NCBI GenBank assembly: GCA_902363835.1
Contig: CABJBM010000026.1
Coordinates: 1 to 64,000 of the forward strand
DNA: 64,000 nt
Direction: 5' to 3'
Source: Lachnospiraceae bacterium
GTDB taxonomy: Bacteria > Bacillota > Clostridia > Lachnospirales > Lachnospiraceae
The notes below the pieces were generated by a model. The model had not been told where the DNA came from. It worked only from the letters and a program-made list of their open reading frames with translations, and did no database searches. The position numbers and the translations under genes are program-made. Within the stretch, counting starts at the first letter, position 1; the number at the start of each line of letters is the position of its first letter. Shown one piece after another: positions 8,640-17,465 of this stretch.

Positions 8640-9706
8640 ATCAGATACCCCACAATCAGCATGGCAAGAAACACGGGCAGGAATATTTCCACAAATAAAA
8701 GCATCAGCTTATTCCGGTCCACAGGAAGCTTGCCGCATACCTTGCCGGTCTGCCCGTTTACTGTAAAATAATACATCTGGTCCTTTGCACCGTCATGGTA
8801 TGTAAGGGCCCAGACAGGCAAAAGGGCATACTCCCACTTCTCATCCTCCAGACGCATGGATTGATTCCGGACTTTCACGGAATCATAGGATGTGATGCTG
8901 TTCTTTAAGGACTCCTCGGCAAACAGGCGCACCTCGGACTTTACATCCTCGGCAAATTCCTGTTCTCCCATATCCCGCCGCTCTGCCACAAAGCCGGAAA
9001 GATACCCCATGGAAAAGGGCTTCATTTTCTCCGTTTCATAGGGCAGCACCCCTTCCACCAGCTCCCGGTTGGACTTTTTAAGAGCATTGCGGGGCACGAA
9101 TTTTACAGGCATGGAACCGTCCCTGCGCACCTCATAGGTCTGGGTTTCCGTATAGCGGCGGTCGCCGCTCACCCAGACCCGCAGACGGTCCGCTCTTGCA
9201 TCCAGGCTTCCCTCCGCCCGGCAGCTGTAAAGCATGTAAGGAAAGTATACGCCGGAGATTTTTTCGATCTGATCCTCACTGTAAAAGGCCTTTGGAACAA
9301 ACCGCTTCTTTTTCATCCAAAGCTCAAAGATTTCCACTGCCCGTTTCTTTTCCATTGCAAATGGAATCACATAATCCGGATGAAACTCTCCGGAAAGTCT
9401 GCCTGATAAGATCACCGGGTTGTGGCAATAGTAACAGAAGGTGGCGGCAGTGGTCTCATCGGTTACGATTTCGGCACCGCAGCTGGGGCAGGTATAAAGC
9501 ACAGGCTCTCCGCCCTTTTTTTCTGCCTTTGCCTTTTCCTGCTCTCTGTTTTTCTTTCCTGTCTCAGGTTCTTCCGGCTTCCCATCTTCCATTTCTTTCT
9601 GGGCGAATTCTGATAAACAGTATTCACAGGCGTACTTCTGCTTTTTCGGATCAAAGATAAGCGGCCCGCCGCAATTTGGACATTTATAACTTATGATCTC
9701 ACTCAT
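8636..9706 (-). CDS. TFIIB-type zinc ribbon membrane protein (YdjG-like)
   Basis: A 356-residue protein with two zinc ribbons: CPNCGG plus CEYC near residues 8-30 and CPSCGAEI plus CYYCHNPV near 75-100, with a charged Lys/Glu linker between them. The middle resembles the large soluble region of YdjG-like proteins. One C-terminal helix (LMLLFVEIFLPVFLAMLIVGYLI) places the protein in the membrane with a cytoplasmic N-terminus. The start at MSEIISYKCPNCGG is chosen because the family begins there and because it overlaps the SPFH gene stop by ATGA; an 18-codon extension has no support. It lies between the SPFH and TPM genes, which it presumably links physically. Confidence 0.87.
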   Translation of the reverse strand: MSEIISYKCPNCGGPLIFDPKKQKYACEYCLSEFAQKEMEDGKPEEPETGKKNREQEKAKAEKKGGEPVLYTCPSCGAEIVTDETTAATFCYYCHNPVILSGRLSGEFHPDYVIPFAMEKKRAVEIFELWMKKKRFVPKAFYSEDQIEKISGVYFPYMLYSCRAEGSLDARADRLRVWVSGDRRYTETQTYEVRRDGSMPVKFVPRNALKKSNRELVEGVLPYETEKMKPFSMGYLSGFVAERRDMGEQEFAEDVKSEVRLFAEESLKNSITSYDSVKVRNQSMRLEDEKWEYALLPVWALTYHDGAKDQMYYFTVNGQTGKVCGKLPVDRNKLMLLFVEIFLPVFLAMLIVGYLI

Positions 9707-10917
9707 GGTCTTGGTTTCCCACACTCCGAACAAAATCTGCCATTGTTTACAGCTTTGCATTCACAGGTCCATGTTCCTGCCGGCTTTGGATTTCCGCATT
9801 CCGGGCAGAACTTTCCTGTATTCACACTTCCACAGTTACAGGTCCAGGGGCTGTCAGAGGAAGCTTCAGCCTTGCCTGTTCCGCCTGCTGCCATTCCTTC
9901 CCCGGGATTTCCCTGCTGGGAACGGTTCATCTGCATCTGCTGCATATTAGCACCGGAAGCTGCTCCCATAAAACCGCCGCCGGTATTCATTCCCATCCCC
10001 ATGCCCATAAAGCCTGCCATGGAGCCGTTGGAGTTGCTTCCTGCCGCTTCTAAGCCTCTGGCCACAGCTCCCTGCACATAACCTTCCCGGACGCCGGGAT
10101 CGCTTAACATGGCGCCCTGGTTGCGCATATGGATCAGTTCCTTTGATGCCTCATCATAGGAAATGCTGGCAATGCCCACGGACTGGATCTCAATTCCTCT
10201 CTGATCCTTCCACTGGTCGTCAAGGACATCTGCCATATACTGCCCCAGCTCTCTTCCCTTGGAAGCCACATAGGAGATCCTGATCCCATCTGCGGACATC
10301 TGGTTGATGGAAGACTGAAGAGCCTCTAAAAATTCAGATAAATACTGGGCATTGATGTCATCCACCTCAACCCTGGAAGCATTTTTCGGTATGGCCTCTC
10401 CATAAAACAGCAGAGGATCCGTCACCTTAATGGAATACGTCCCGTGAGCCCGTAAAAACAATTCTGCATTATAAAACTGGTCAAAATAGTTAATGGGATT
10501 GGGAGTTCCGAATTTGATCCCTTTGATCTCCTGGAGGTTGATGAAATATACCCTCTGGGACGTAGGTGTCTGGCCTCCGAAGCGCACACGGTCAAAGGAT
10601 TCCTTTAAAGCCTCACCAAACTGGCCGTTAAAAAGGGAAGGAAGGGAAGAATTTCTCACGGTAAAATAGCCTGGTTCCCCGGTGTAGTCGATCACCTTTC
10701 CCCCATCTACCAAAATCATGAACTGGTTGGGGTAAACATGAATGACGGACCCGTCGGATATGGTATAATCCGTGCTCTTTGTATTGGATCCCTTCCGGAT
10801 CTTCACACCGCTGGTAAATACGGTCTGATCTCCCATATTGCCTGCTTCTATGACTTCCAGCCACTGATCTGCCAGTGAACCTCCTACTGCTGTAGTAAGC
10901 GCCTTAACAATTCCCAT
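9703..10917 (-). CDS. SPFH-domain protein with C-terminal zinc ribbons (YdjI-like)
   Basis: A 404-residue protein. Residues about 1-265 form an SPFH (stomatin/prohibitin/flotillin) domain of the 'virion core protein' type, with no transmembrane helix (starts MGIVKALTTAVGGSLADQWLE). Residues about 285-335 are a Gly/Met/Gln-rich linker, and the end carries two zinc ribbons (CNCGSVNTGKFCPECG and CECKAVNNGRFCSECG). The homologue YdjI in B. subtilis recruits PspA to the membrane together with YdjG and YdjH. Here the gene is first in the three-gene set; no pspA is visible in the neighbourhood. A GAGGAGG ribosome binding site precedes the ATG. Expected role is membrane-stress scaffolding, by homology. 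Confidence 0.88.
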   Translation of the reverse strand: MGIVKALTTAVGGSLADQWLEVIEAGNMGDQTVFTSGVKIRKGSNTKSTDYTISDGSVIHVYPNQFMILVDGGKVIDYTGEPGYFTVRNSSLPSLFNGQFGEALKESFDRVRFGGQTPTSQRVYFINLQEIKGIKFGTPNPINYFDQFYNAELFLRAHGTYSIKVTDPLLFYGEAIPKNASRVEVDDINAQYLSEFLEALQSSINQMSADGIRISYVASKGRELGQYMADVLDDQWKDQRGIEIQSVGIASISYDEASKELIHMRNQGAMLSDPGVREGYVQGAVARGLEAAGSNSNGSMAGFMGMGMGMNTGGGFMGAASGANMQQMQMNRSQQGNPGEGMAAGGTGKAEASSDSPWTCNCGSVNTGKFCPECGNPKPAGTWTCECKAVNNGRFCSECGKPRP

Positions 10918-10950
10918 GTTGTTTCCTCCTCAACGATTTTATTTTTCCCT

Positions 10951-11112
10951 ATCATATCATGAACCTGCGGTTCCTGATCGCCATTCAACCTTCGCAACCA
11001 TGAGCGGGCTCATCTTCGCTCTCTTTCGCTCATCATATCATGAACCTGCGGTTCCTGATCGCCATTCGCCGTTCGCGCCGATGAGCGAGCTCATCTTCGC
11101 TCTCTTTCGCTC
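10951..11112. repeat. two tandem copies of an 81-bp element
   Basis: Copy 1 is 10951-11031 and copy 2 is 11032-11112, abutting exactly and differing only in a short central stretch (about 7 substitutions, no indels). Each unit holds a small hairpin, GAACC-TGC-GGTTC, and longer inverted repeats ATGAGCG ... CGCTCAT, with an inner GAGC/GCTC pair. It fills the gap between the SPFH gene and nfo. The structure fits a REP- or MITE-like intergenic element. The period is a multiple of three, so an open frame crosses both units, but it lacks a convincing gene context. Confidence 0.9.
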
Positions 11113-11138
11113 ATTATACTACACCATTTACCGGCTGG

Positions 11139-11966
11139 CTATACTGTTCCTCTCATTATGGCAATTTCTTTGGCATACCCGGAAAGGTCATTGGGTGTTT
11201 CCAGATAAAAGGGAAGGTCTTTTAAAGCCGGATGAACCGTCACCCGCTTTAAAGCTTCAAATCCAATAAAGCCTTCCCCGATCTTTGCATGGCGGTCCTT
11301 ATGGGCCCCCAGAGGGTTCTGGCTGTCATTTAAGTGGATGGCCTTCAGCTTATGAAGTCCCACGATCTGGTCAAACCGGTTTAAAACCCCGTCCAAATCC
11401 CCGGCAATATCATAACCCGCATCCCATACGTGGCACGTATCAAGGCAGACACCCATAAGATCCTTTTGCTCTACCCGGTCCAGGATCTCCCTCAGTTCCT
11501 CAAATTCCCGTCCCACCTCGCTGCCCTTTCCGGACATGGTTTCCAAAAGAACCGTGGTATGATATTCCGGCGTCAGAATCTGATTGAGCATATCCGAAAT
11601 ATAACGGATCCCTGTTTCTGCGCCCTGGCCCACATGGCTTCCCGGATGGAAATTATAGCAGTTTCCCGGCGTGTACTCCATCCGGTCTAAATCATCCTTC
11701 ATGGTGTCTCTTGCAAGGGTACGAAGCCCTTCATCTGCGGAACAGGCATTTAAAGTATAGGGAGCATGGGCCAGAATCCGCTCTATCCCATGCTCCCTGG
11801 CAAAGTCCAGGTAATGTTTTACATCCTCAGGGTTCATGGCCTTGGCCTTGGTTCCTCTGGGATTTCTGGTGAAAAACTGAAAGGTGTTGGCATCAATCTT
11901 CACAGCCTCCTTGCCCATGGCAAAATAGCCTTTTGAGGAAGACAGATGACATCCGATTGTAAGCAT
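11139..11966 (-). CDS. nfo: endonuclease IV (apurinic/apyrimidinic)
   Basis: A 275-residue TIM-barrel AP endonuclease of the AP2Ec family, which cleaves DNA 5' to abasic sites during base-excision repair and needs three zinc ions. The family start ([11 protein letters not shown]), [75 protein letters not shown] and EGFIGFEAL supply the His/Asp/Glu zinc ligands. AGGAGG lies 5 nt before the ATG. It starts only 12 bp after the ABC permease gene and may be read from the same operon, though a DNA-repair role is unrelated to the transporter. The ends match the family. Confidence 0.96.
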   Translation of the reverse strand: MLTIGCHLSSSKGYFAMGKEAVKIDANTFQFFTRNPRGTKAKAMNPEDVKHYLDFAREHGIERILAHAPYTLNACSADEGLRTLARDTMKDDLDRMEYTPGNCYNFHPGSHVGQGAETGIRYISDMLNQILTPEYHTTVLLETMSGKGSEVGREFEELREILDRVEQKDLMGVCLDTCHVWDAGYDIAGDLDGVLNRFDQIVGLHKLKAIHLNDSQNPLGAHKDRHAKIGEGFIGFEALKRVTVHPALKDLPFYLETPNDLSGYAKEIAIMRGTV

Positions 11967-11978
11967 AAAAACCTCCTG

Positions 11979-12893
11979 TCATTTTATTTTTCTTATTTTT
12001 TTCTCCTTGGATGGAGTGATGGCCTTTACAGCAATGAACATGAACACGGCTGCCAGGGCCAATTGAATGAAAATGCTTAAAACCACCCAGTTTTCCATGA
12101 CAAAGTTATCCGGATGGGGGCCAAACCAGCTGTTTAAGCTCCTCACCACCTGATTATCCCCTGTCTGGCCGTTGATCATCGCATAAAAAGTGGCTGCAGG
12201 GTTTAACAAAAGCAGGTAGAGGAATGCGCCGGAATTGGTCTGGTCAGCCATTCCGCCCACGGACATGACATAGGCGCTGCTCATATTCATCCTGGCCATT
12301 GACAGCGCAAAGGCATTGATCGCATAGGTTCCTGCGGCAATGAGGATCAGCACTCCATAACTCACCACAGTGGCAATGGTGGACCGCTTAAACAGGGAAG
12401 AAAAACAAACTCCCATGCTTCCGCACAGAAGAGCCACTGCCAGGTAGCATAAAAGCAAAAGAAGCACATCGTAAACCATCACTCCCCCATACACAAAGGA
12501 CACCGCCAAAAGGGGAAAGCTGGACACGATCATAAGGAACATGGTGCTAAAGGAGGAAGTCAGCTTCCCCCATACGATCTCCCATGGCCTTAAGGTGGTG
12601 GTGAGAAGAAGGTCAAGGGTCTGCCGTTCTCTCTCACCGCTGATGCTTCCTGCGGTCAGGGCAGGCATAATAAACATCAGCATTACAAATTCCACCGCAG
12701 CCACAAATACGTACAAATTGGTAAACGAAGAATACTGGATCTCCGCCGTCAGCTTTACCCTCTCCACTACGGAATACATGTTAAGCAGGACAACAAGAGC
12801 CAGGATCGTATTAAAGAGGGCCAGGATCAGGGCCAGACGAAAGCTTCTGGAGCTGACCATTGTTTCCCGCTTATAAACCGGATTCAATTTCAT
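11979..12893 (-). CDS. ABC-2 type permease
   Basis: A 304-residue integral membrane protein with six predicted helices (about 17-40, 60-80, 105-135, 145-167, 180-200, 265-290) and the short motif SGERERQTLDLLLTTTLRPWEIVWGK, typical of ABC-2 permeases related to GldF/NatB. It partners the ATPase encoded just upstream, whose 3' end it overlaps by 23 bp. The start at MKLNPVYKRETM is the family-like N-terminus; an upstream open extension of 44 codons lies inside the ATPase gene and is rejected. The transported substrate is unknown; the operon also encodes a two-component system and a large membrane protein. Confidence 0.9.
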   Translation of the reverse strand: MKLNPVYKRETMVSSRSFRLALILALFNTILALVVLLNMYSVVERVKLTAEIQYSSFTNLYVFVAAVEFVMLMFIMPALTAGSISGERERQTLDLLLTTTLRPWEIVWGKLTSSFSTMFLMIVSSFPLLAVSFVYGGVMVYDVLLLLLCYLAVALLCGSMGVCFSSLFKRSTIATVVSYGVLILIAAGTYAINAFALSMARMNMSSAYVMSVGGMADQTNSGAFLYLLLLNPAATFYAMINGQTGDNQVVRSLNSWFGPHPDNFVMENWVVLSIFIQLALAAVFMFIAVKAITPSKEKKIRKIK

Positions 12894-13833
12894 GTACAAG
12901 CACCGCCTTTTCTTTATCATGATCCGTGATCTGCATGAACAGGGATTCCAGGCTTCCCTGTTCCCTGTAAAATCCATGCACCAGCACGTCGGCATCCACC
13001 AACTGCTGCAAAAGAAGCGCTTCATCCTGGTTATCTCCGATAAAGTTCACCCGGATGTCCTCCTCCTTCACCGCTATGGTCTGAACGCAGGGCTGGCTCT
13101 TTAAAATGGTAAGAGCCTTTTCCTTGCTTCCCAGAACAGAGATGATCAAAGGATTGGAAGCGTTGACTCTTCGCAGGATCTCTTCCATGCTTCCGCTTAA
13201 AATCATTTTTCCCTGGTCAATGATTCCGATGTCCGTACACAGCTCGGAAAGCTCGGAAAGCACGTGGGAGCTTATAAATATGGTCTTTCCCTGCTCCTTT
13301 AATTCCTTTAAAATTTCTTTAAACTCAAACCTGGTTCTCGGATCCAGCCCTGAGGCCGGTTCGTCAAGGACCAGCAAAAGGGGATCGTGGATCAATGCCC
13401 TTGCCAGACAGAGCCGCTGCTTCATCCCTCTTGACAAGCTGTCCACGTAAAAATTCACCTTATCCTCCAGGCCAACCTGCTCCAAAAGGGTCATATACCG
13501 GGTCCTGGCCTTTAAGCCGTCAGTTCCGTAACAGGAGGCAAAGAATTCCATATATTCATTGACCCTTAAATTGTCGTAAACGCCGAAAAAGTCCGGCACA
13601 TAGCCGATCTTCAGCTTTAATTCATTTAAGCCCCTGGACACATCCACTCCGTCAATCATCACCTGGCCGCTGTCAGCGAAAAGAAGCCCTGTCATGATTT
13701 TGATGGTGGTGGTCTTTCCCGCTCCGTTAGGTCCTACGAATCCATAAAGAGATCCTTTGGGAATGTGAAGGTCCAGGCCGTTTAACGCATGGAATTTTCC
13801 AAAGCTTTTCCTCAAATCCTTAATCTCTAACAT
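12871..13833 (-). CDS. ABC transporter ATP-binding protein
   Basis: A 320-residue ATPase of the GldA/NatA-like class. Walker A is GPNGAGKT (residues about 34-41), the signature is LSRGMKQR, Walker B is LLVLDEP and the switch His is in ISSHVLSEL. The C-terminal 90 residues are a family-specific extension that may contact the permease. Its ATG overlaps the stop of the 829-residue gene (TAATG) and its end overlaps the permease start, so the set is translationally coupled. It powers the ABC-2 permease next to it. Confidence 0.95.
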   Translation of the reverse strand: MLEIKDLRKSFGKFHALNGLDLHIPKGSLYGFVGPNGAGKTTTIKIMTGLLFADSGQVMIDGVDVSRGLNELKLKIGYVPDFFGVYDNLRVNEYMEFFASCYGTDGLKARTRYMTLLEQVGLEDKVNFYVDSLSRGMKQRLCLARALIHDPLLLVLDEPASGLDPRTRFEFKEILKELKEQGKTIFISSHVLSELSELCTDIGIIDQGKMILSGSMEEILRRVNASNPLIISVLGSKEKALTILKSQPCVQTIAVKEEDIRVNFIGDNQDEALLLQQLVDADVLVHGFYREQGSLESLFMQITDHDKEKAVLVHEIESGL

Positions 13834-16322
13834 TATTTATCCCTTCCTGTCACAGTCAGCATGGGCAGAGTCACATACCAGTTATTCTCCGCCGTATTGT
13901 CACATACATATTTTACGGTCAGCGTGTTGCCAGGAGACAGATAAGGGGTGAGCTCCCAGGCTTTATAGGCCATTTTGCCGGGATCCATGGCATCGTAATT
14001 TCCCGTATCATGATTGTAAAAATAGATATTTCCCTTAAAAATGGTGGTATAGTAAAAGCTCTCGCTGTTTAAGAACTCATCGGAGGGGTTTTCAAAGGTC
14101 AGGGTCTCCACCTCCAAATCATTTCCAAGGAAATACTCCAGAGCTACGGGGTCAACGCCGTATATGGCGTTGGAGTCCGCATAATACTGCCCGCTTACCA
14201 CCGTAGGCGTTTTCATGAGGGCAGAACGGGAGGTTTCTCCGGCCTTCTTTGTGTTCACATTAATGGTAGATGTAAACATGGACATACCGTAAGTCTCATA
14301 ACTTCCCCTTGCAAGGAACTGGCTGTCTGACTGATCCCTGCTAAAGGCCACGATCCTTGCCTCCGGATTATAGAAGGAGGAATATTTATCAAGGTAAAAG
14401 CTTAAAATATTGGTCCTTGACAAGGCCAGCATGTAAGCCGGATCTTCAATATCCGCTTTCTGATACTGGTAACTTCCCGTCACACGGGCAGATACCAGAA
14501 AGGAATTATTAATGGGATAGTTGATCACCGGAAGCCCCTCAAGGTTTATGGTTTCTCCTGGCTTCAGCTCTTCAATGACCACCATTTTCCCGTACATAAG
14601 GACGCCCACCTTTTCTACCTGGAAAGGATATTCATTGGTCACTGTGCCGTATACCTTTCCCTCAAACAGGGTAATGTCCCCTGTAAGGCCCTTATGCTCC
14701 GTATTGGGAGTCCTTTTTTTCAGGGAATAATATTTGGATGTAAAGGCTGCCGCATTCTGGGCAGAAACCCTGGTTTCGTCTTTCCCATAGGATATCTTTA
14801 CCTTGTAATCCTCATTTCCCATAAACCGGGGAACCGGCTTCATCTCATAGGAGCTGCTTCTGGTGATTGGGAGTAAGTCATAGGACGGGTCCAGGGCAAT
14901 GGTATAAGCTTTGTTATAGGGCGTTCTCATATTGAGATAGGTGTATTCGTCCACATAGTTTTCCGTGGTGTCCAGAATGGTGGCATAGGTAAAGAAGGTA
15001 TCTTTAAACCTGGTCCCCATTCCCATTAAATATACCACTGCGGCAAACATCAGGGAAATCGCTGCCACCCCTGTCCGGTAAAGCCTTCTCTGCTCCCGCT
15101 TTTTTAAGAACAGGTAAAGCCCCGGACCCACTAACAGAATATATCCCAGGATCACTGCCGCATAAATCATTAAGTCAGGCAGCTTATCCACGTCTCCTGT
15201 ATTTAACATATTCTGCACGGACCAGTACTGGGCGGAATTGCCGCTGTAAAGGTAGGAGGATAAGTTATTTAACTTGGCTTCTCCTAAAAGCGCCGTAAAA
15301 AGCTTATCCACGTAGGAGCGCTGGACCTGGCAGAAGGATTCAATATCCACAAAATCATAGGCAGCCACTCCCACTTTTCCCTTTCCCTTTGAAACGGAGG
15401 TGAGAACCGGGAATTCATCATTGGACAGCACTCCGGTTCCTCCTTTTAAGGAAACGTCCGCGCAAACCAGACTCATAAAGGAATCCCCAGGACCATTGGT
15501 GGAATATTCCACTCCCATGTCTATGGATTTTTCCGAAGGAGGAGCATAATCTTCCTCCAGGATATCGGAACGGAACGCATAAAGGGTGTCATCAGCCCTG
15601 GCTCCGGTTCCAAGAAGAAGGGTTCCGCCCTCCTTCACCCATTCCCAGATGGCAGATACCTGGTCTGTTGACAGCCTTTTTGTATCGTAATCCGTAATGA
15701 GCAGCACATCCAGAAGATCCAGGCCAATGACATTATCCGGCATTTTTGATCCGTCCATTTCAAAGGTCTTGATCCTGACAGAGCTGTAATTTACCCCCAC
15801 TCCCTCCATATAGGATAAGGTTTCCGGCTCATCTGATAAGACCCCCACAAACAGCTCCGCAATATCGGCGGTAACATTCATTTTTAAGCGTTTGCGGATC
15901 AGCTCTCTGCCCTGGGAATCCAGAAGCTTCACATAAAGGACATCAGCCCTTCCCACAGGAATATCCAGGGATTCTTCCGCCGATTCAAGAGCCCCTAAGG
16001 AAACCTGATACTCATATTGGTAAATGTCGTAATCGGATTCCATTGCCATGGCCTGGACCGTCCCCTGAAAGTCCGAATCCAGCTGGCTTTTTAATGTAAT
16101 ATTTACCGGCACATAACGTCCGCTTTTTGCATTTCCCTCATAGCCGTAGGAAACATCCATGGAAACACCGGAATTGGAAGCCGCATAATTTCCCTCTGCA
16201 GGGGGATTCCCCGCCTCCATGCCTGCCGGTGTTTCATATGCCATACCAAAAGCAGGCAGCATTACGCTGCCTGCTATAGTGACAGCCATGGCACAAATCA
16301 GGGATATTTGTCTGAATTTCAT
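13833..16322 (-). CDS. large secreted/membrane protein with GATase-like domain
   Basis: An 829-residue protein I cannot assign to a named gene. It has a signal peptide (residues about 6-28), an extracytoplasmic beta-rich region (50-150), a segment like a class I glutamine-amidotransferase fold without obvious catalytic residues (LDLLDVLLITDYDTKRL ... WEWVKEGGTLLLGTG, about 200-240), two helices at 384-406 and 416-436 separated by a basic loop (FLKKREQRRLYR), then a second extracytoplasmic region of almost 400 residues. This arrangement recalls GldG-like partners of ABC-2 transporters. It lies 6 bp after the histidine kinase and overlaps the ATPase start by one base, so it is probably an accessory subunit or the sensed or exported-substrate-binding part of the transporter. 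Confidence 0.85.
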   Translation of the reverse strand: MKFRQISLICAMAVTIAGSVMLPAFGMAYETPAGMEAGNPPAEGNYAASNSGVSMDVSYGYEGNAKSGRYVPVNITLKSQLDSDFQGTVQAMAMESDYDIYQYEYQVSLGALESAEESLDIPVGRADVLYVKLLDSQGRELIRKRLKMNVTADIAELFVGVLSDEPETLSYMEGVGVNYSSVRIKTFEMDGSKMPDNVIGLDLLDVLLITDYDTKRLSTDQVSAIWEWVKEGGTLLLGTGARADDTLYAFRSDILEEDYAPPSEKSIDMGVEYSTNGPGDSFMSLVCADVSLKGGTGVLSNDEFPVLTSVSKGKGKVGVAAYDFVDIESFCQVQRSYVDKLFTALLGEAKLNNLSSYLYSGNSAQYWSVQNMLNTGDVDKLPDLMIYAAVILGYILLVGPGLYLFLKKREQRRLYRTGVAAISLMFAAVVYLMGMGTRFKDTFFTYATILDTTENYVDEYTYLNMRTPYNKAYTIALDPSYDLLPITRSSSYEMKPVPRFMGNEDYKVKISYGKDETRVSAQNAAAFTSKYYSLKKRTPNTEHKGLTGDITLFEGKVYGTVTNEYPFQVEKVGVLMYGKMVVIEELKPGETINLEGLPVINYPINNSFLVSARVTGSYQYQKADIEDPAYMLALSRTNILSFYLDKYSSFYNPEARIVAFSRDQSDSQFLARGSYETYGMSMFTSTINVNTKKAGETSRSALMKTPTVVSGQYYADSNAIYGVDPVALEYFLGNDLEVETLTFENPSDEFLNSESFYYTTIFKGNIYFYNHDTGNYDAMDPGKMAYKAWELTPYLSPGNTLTVKYVCDNTAENNWYVTLPMLTVTGRDK

Positions 16323-16328
16323 TCTCTG

Positions 16329-17465
16329 TCACCCTATCTTTCCAAAGTTCTCTTTATTAATATCAAAATCCACCTTAAGTTTTACCGTAAATACCGTGCC
16401 CGACAGATCGCTGGTCACCTGAATGGTGCCCCCATGCATATCCACAATATTCTTTGCAATGGCAAGCCCCAGCCCTGTCCCTCCCGTATTGGTGGAACGG
16501 GACTGCTCCACCCGGTAAAACTTATTGAAAATCAGAGGCAGCTCTTCCTCAGGAATCACGTAGCCGTAATTGACCACCTGGATCGTGACCAGTTCTTCGC
16601 TTCCATGAACCTTTACCAGTATGCGCTTTCCATCTGCTCCGTATTTGATGGCGTTGTTGATCAGATTATCAAACAGACGGGCTAAAAGGTTGCCATCCGC
16701 CGAGATGACCTGGGCGGGAACATTGCTTTGAAGCTCATAAGAAAGGTTCTTATCCACAAAACTGGGGTAAAATTCTTCCAGAAGCTGACTTAGGAGCTTC
16801 ACAACGTCTACCTTGGCCACATGCATGGAGATCTTTCCATAGTTCAGCTTTGTAAATCCGAACAAATCCTCAATCAGCTTTTCCAGCCGCTTTGTCTTCA
16901 CGTATGCAATCCCTATGTACTTTTTCTGGACTTCCGGATCCAGCCTGGTTTCTCCTGACAAAAGCTCCAGATACCCGATGATGGAGGTCAGAGGAGTCCT
17001 TAAGTCGTGGGCAATGTTGGTAATCAGCTCGTTTTTGGTCCGCTCCGCCTCACGTTCCTTATCCATGAGGCTTCTTAAATCTCCCACCATCTTGTTTAAA
17101 CTGGCAGCCATAACGGAGAACTCATCATCTCCCTCAATGTCCACCGTAATGTTTAAATCCCCTTCGGAAATGCTTTGCATTGCATCGGAAATACGGCTGA
17201 TGTAACGCATGGATTTCTCCTGGAGAAGAAGGAAGGTGACCGTAAATATTCCTATCCCGAAAACCACATAAATAAGGATCACCACCACATCAAAGGAGGT
17301 GAGCATTTCTACAAATGCATTGTCCTTTTGGGTGTTTCTCATGTAGGAGGCTACCAAAGATACGTTTGTCACCAGAAATATCTCGATCAGTACCGTGACC
17401 ACTGCGCTGTAAAAAATATTTGCAATGACCCGGGTATGGAAACGGCGATTGATATCATTTTTCAA
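16329..17465 (-). CDS. sensor histidine kinase (HAMP, VanS-like)
   Basis: A 378-residue membrane kinase. Two helices (about 14-36 and 60-82) flank a short outside loop of some 23 residues, followed by HAMP (83-135), a dimerisation domain with the phospho-acceptor His153 in NIAHDLRTPLTS, and an ATPase domain with NLINNAIKYG and GGTGLGLAIAKNIV. The small loop suggests sensing within the membrane or through a partner protein, possibly the 829-residue gene product. It starts with TTG, 7 nt after TAGGA, and overlaps the response regulator by 11 bp. The DLRTPLTS H-box groups it with VanS-like kinases of Firmicutes. Confidence 0.93.
   Translation of the reverse strand: MKNDINRRFHTRVIANIFYSAVVTVLIEIFLVTNVSLVASYMRNTQKDNAFVEMLTSFDVVVILIYVVFGIGIFTVTFLLLQEKSMRYISRISDAMQSISEGDLNITVDIEGDDEFSVMAASLNKMVGDLRSLMDKEREAERTKNELITNIAHDLRTPLTSIIGYLELLSGETRLDPEVQKKYIGIAYVKTKRLEKLIEDLFGFTKLNYGKISMHVAKVDVVKLLSQLLEEFYPSFVDKNLSYELQSNVPAQVISADGNLLARLFDNLINNAIKYGADGKRILVKVHGSEELVTIQVVNYGYVIPEEELPLIFNKFYRVEQSRSTNTGGTGLGLAIAKNIVDMHGGTIQVTSDLSGTVFTVKLKVDFDINKENFGKIG

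Noticed and set aside
10951..11112. CRISPR-like repeat
   Set aside because: Copies are 81 bp and abut directly with no spacers; no cas genes nearby.
10916..11269. Plus-strand frame through the 81-bp repeats as a gene
   Set aside because: It exists because 81 is a multiple of three; the end overlaps nfo and no ribosome binding site was seen.
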